Below are positions 33,237 through 35,442 of a DNA stretch of 35,442 bases, piece after piece. The DNA is from Candidatus Solincola daggyaiensis. Lineage in GTDB: Bacteria; Actinomycetota; Geothermincolia; Geothermincolales; RBG-13-55-18. The stretch is taken from NCBI GenBank assembly GCA_015711825.1, contig JACVJD010000023.1:1-35442 (forward strand). Direction: 5' to 3'. Made by a program: the position numbers and the translations under genes. Positions within the stretch are counted from its first letter, which is position 1. The number at the start of each line of letters is the position of its first letter. The notes below the pieces were generated by a model. That model ran no database searches, was not told where the DNA came from, and saw only the letters and a program-made list of their open reading frames with translations.

Positions 33237-35442
33237 ATGCGCAAATCCCCCGGGGGAGAGCACGAGGAAAACCGCGATTCCTCACCACACGCATCCCTCG
33301 TTTCCGGGATCATGCGTAGGCGCGTGGTGTGCCTTGCAAAGAGGTCTCGCGGGCATTCAGGCCTCCGCCCTCCCGCCGCGTCCTCATTCCTTTCCTCGGG
33401 AGGTCTTGGCGACGTCCTTTGCTCTCTCGGCGTGTTCTTCCTCGCGACGGCGATCGTCCTTTTCACTGCCCGCGCACCGGCCGAGGCCGCCCCCAAGGAG
33501 GAGGTAGGCCGTTGGGCTCGCGGCGATATCATCCTGCGTCCGGAGCCTGATATGCTGGTGGAGGCGGCGCGGGAGGCCCTGACCCGAGGGTTGCGTTTCG
33601 TGAAAGGGCTGCCGGGAGGCATGCTGCTCATGCGGGCCCCCAGGAGCGTGGACCTCGCCCACCTGGAAGCTCTTCCCAGCGTTGCCTGGGCGGAGCCGGA
33701 CCTTCCCTTTCACGCCGCCGCGAACCCCAACGATCCCGATTACCCGTTGCAGTGGTACCTGCAGAAGATCGGCATGCCGGCGGCATGGGACATCGCCGCC
33801 GGAGGCGACCCTTCAGTGGTGGTGGCGGTGGTGGACTCGGGCGTGGCCTACCGCGATTCCGGCACCTTCCGCCGCGCCCCCGACTTCCCCGCCACTCGTT
33901 TCATCCCCGGATACGACTTCGTCTCCAACGACGATTTCCCCGACGACGAGTACGGGCACGGCACCCACGTGGCGGCGATCGTGGCCTCTTCCTACGACAA
34001 CGCCTTCCGGGCCGCGGGCATGGCCTATTCCTGTTCCATCATGCCGGTGAGGGTGCTTGACGGCACGGGGTCCGGAACGGCGTCCAGGGTGGCCTCGGGC
34101 ATATACTACGCGGCGGACAACGGCGCCCGCGTCATAAACCTCAGCCTCGCCTCCCCCCGCCACAGCAAGGCGGTGGGAGACGCGGTGAGATATGCCTACG
34201 AGACGGGCGCCCTCTGCGTCGCGGCGGCAGGCAACGAGGGCTCGGACCCCGGCTATCCCGGGGGCATGGACTGCCCGGCCGACGAGGGCATATACGTGCT
34301 GGCGGTGGGGGCCACCGACTACCTGGACCGACGCGCCCATTACTCCAACTTCGGCGAGGGGCTCGACCTGGTGGCGCCGGGCGGGGACCTCACCCGCGAC
34401 GATAACGGCGACGGTTACGGCGACGGCATCCCCCAGGAATCGTACCGCGTCGCGGGCAACCACCAGTCGGGTTTCGCGCTCTGCTGGGGAGAGGGCACCA
34501 GCATGGCGACACCACAGGTGAGCGCCGTCGCCGCCCTGCTCCTCTCCCTGGACCCCAAGCTCACGCCGGGCGAGCTCTCCGACATCATCGCCTCCTCCGC
34601 CTCCGACCTGGGGACACCCGGGTGGGACCAATACCACGGCCACGGGCTGCTGGACGCGGAAGCGGCGCTGGCCTCCCTGGAGGTCAACACCTGGTACTTC
34701 GCCGAGGGTACCACCCGCTCCGGCTTCGAGGAGTGGCTGTGCGTATTGAACGCAGGGGGAGAGGAGGCAACGGTGGAGTTCACCTTCCTTATGCCCGGGG
34801 GAGAGACCAAGACCGTCGCCTACAAGATCCCCGCCGCAAGCAGGTTCTCCCTCAACGTGGAATCCCAGGTGGGAGCGGATAAGGACGTGGCGGCAAAGAT
34901 CTCCAGCCCGCAGCCCATGGTGGCGGAGCGGGCCATGTACTACAGCTACCGGGGAACGGTGGAGGGGGGATCGGCGACCCTGGGAGCCCGCCATCCCGGC
35001 ACCACCTGGTACTTCGCCGAGGGCACCACCCGCTCCGGCTTCGAGGAGTGGCTCACCCTGGCCAACCCCGGGGACGAGGACGCCCTGGTCACCGTGGAGT
35101 ACATGCTGGGGGCGGGCCAGGGGGACAACCTGGTGGAGGAGTGGCTGGTGCCGGCGCGCTCGCGGGCCACCATCAACGTCAACCTGGCGGTGGGACCGGA
35201 CAAGGACGTCTCCATGCGCGTCACCTCCGACCGCGCGGTGGTGGCGGAGCGTCCCATGTATTTCAGCTACCGCGGCTCCATCCCCGGCGGGCACAACGTC
35301 ATGGGGGCTCCCGGCCCCGGCACCACCTGGTACTTCGCCGAGGGCACCACCCGCTCCGGCTTCGAGGAGTGGCTCACCCTGGCCAACCCCGGGGACGAGG
35401 ACGCCCTGGTCACCGTGGAGTACATGCTGGGGGCGGGCCAGG
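33237..35442 (+). CDS. secreted subtilisin-like serine protease with C-terminal repeats (3' end cut by window)
   Basis: The frame runs open to the window edge. A signal segment (LGVFFLATAIVLFTARAPAEA) is followed by an I9-like propeptide (GDIILRPEPDM to AWAEPDLPFH). The S8 catalytic domain then has Asp200 (VVDSGVA), His241 (YGHGTHVAAIVAS), Asn in CVAAAGNEGS, and Ser422 (GEGTSMATPQVSA). The triad is intact, so it should be active. From 34689 a ~105-residue beta repeat begins (TWYFAEGTTRSGFEEWL ... VAERAMYY), with three copies visible. The start is uncertain. ATG 33237 has GGGGGAG ten bases upstream; TTG 33204 (GGAGG eight bases upstream) and ATG 33312 are alternatives. The long basic N region is unusual for a signal peptide. 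Confidence 0.88.
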   Translation, partial: MRKSPGGEHEENRDSSPHASLVSGIMRRRVVCLAKRSRGHSGLRPPAASSFLSSGGLGDVLCSLGVFFLATAIVLFTARAPAEAAPKEEVGRWARGDIILRPEPDMLVEAAREALTRGLRFVKGLPGGMLLMRAPRSVDLAHLEALPSVAWAEPDLPFHAAANPNDPDYPLQWYLQKIGMPAAWDIAAGGDPSVVVAVVDSGVAYRDSGTFRRAPDFPATRFIPGYDFVSNDDFPDDEYGHGTHVAAIVASSYDNAFRAAGMAYSCSIMPVRVLDGTGSGTASRVASGIYYAADNGARVINLSLASPRHSKAVGDAVRYAYETGALCVAAAGNEGSDPGYPGGMDCPADEGIYVLAVGATDYLDRRAHYSNFGEGLDLVAPGGDLTRDDNGDGYGDGIPQESYRVAGNHQSGFALCWGEGTSMATPQVSAVAALLLSLDPKLTPGELSDIIASSASDLGTPGWDQYHGHGLLDAEAALASLEVNTWYFAEGTTRSGFEEWLCVLNAGGEEATVEFTFLMPGGETKTVAYKIPAASRFSLNVESQVGADKDVAAKISSPQPMVAERAMYYSYRGTVEGGSATLGARHPGTTWYFAEGTTRSGFEEWLTLANPGDEDALVTVEYMLGAGQGDNLVEEWLVPARSRATINVNLAVGPDKDVSMRVTSDRAVVAERPMYFSYRGSIPGGHNVMGAPGPGTTWYFAEGTTRSGFEEWLTLANPGDEDALVTVEYMLGAGQ
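34689..35442 (+). repeat. tandem ~105-codon repeats in the subtilase C terminus
   Basis: Repeats begin at 34689, 35004 and 35325 with TWYFAEGTTRSGFEEWL. Each visible full unit ends with a VAER-MY-SYRG motif. Copies 2 and 3 are identical at the DNA level over at least 127 bases (34995-35121 versus 35316-35442, offset 321), while copy 1 has diverged. The array continues past the window edge. Confidence 0.9.

Overview
This is a GC-rich bacterial window with long runs of same-strand genes, most of them on the minus strand. It looks like an anaerobic, high-GC, Actinobacteria-like organism. The reasons are a CoA-type 2-oxoacid:ferredoxin oxidoreductase, a two-subunit iron-sulfur fumarase, a membrane pyrophosphatase, an archaeal-looking type IA topoisomerase, a translin-like protein, and a secreted protease with 'TWYFAEGTT' repeats that I associate with deep-branching Actinobacteria such as Geothermincolia-like lineages. 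The lineage is an inference; no rRNA is present.

Layout. 1-5040: a possible gene end, a small two-helix membrane protein, a MarR regulator with its RND/MMPL exporter, and lgt. 5160-10310: a surface-protein locus. Two secreted proteins share a C-terminal WxL-like beta domain (5315-6997 and 9698-10225), and each is paired with a membrane-anchored protein resembling the WxL-interacting DUF916 type (6997-7668 and 8573-9613). A tiny secreted protein lies on the opposite strand (8362-8586), downstream of an intergenic region with two similar promoter-plus-hairpin elements. 10639-11505: an orphan protein built of two ~97-residue repeats. 11698-13969: a cytoplasmic REC-GAF-histidine kinase coupled to a NarL-type response regulator. 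14369-14444: tRNA-Thr(CGU).

14508-17611: porGDAB. 17765-20671: a tmk-holB-ricT replication/regulation group. 20769-24949: an mdh-fumA-MFS-fumB operon in which an exporter-type gene separates the two fumarase subunits. 25122-27173: topA. 27325-29433: hppA. 29703-30383: a divergent DtxR-family regulator with a consensus promoter. 30736-31383 and 31783-32949: translin-like gene and a divergent PLP aminotransferase. 33237-35442 (cut by the window end): a secreted subtilase with tandem C-terminal repeats.

Metabolically, POR, malate dehydrogenase, fumarase and the pyrophosphatase fit an energy-limited anaerobe linking pyruvate/acetyl-CoA, C4 dicarboxylates and ion-motive force. The most unusual parts are the WxL-like surface locus with its paired structured leader elements, the two-repeat orphan protein, and the split fumarase operon.
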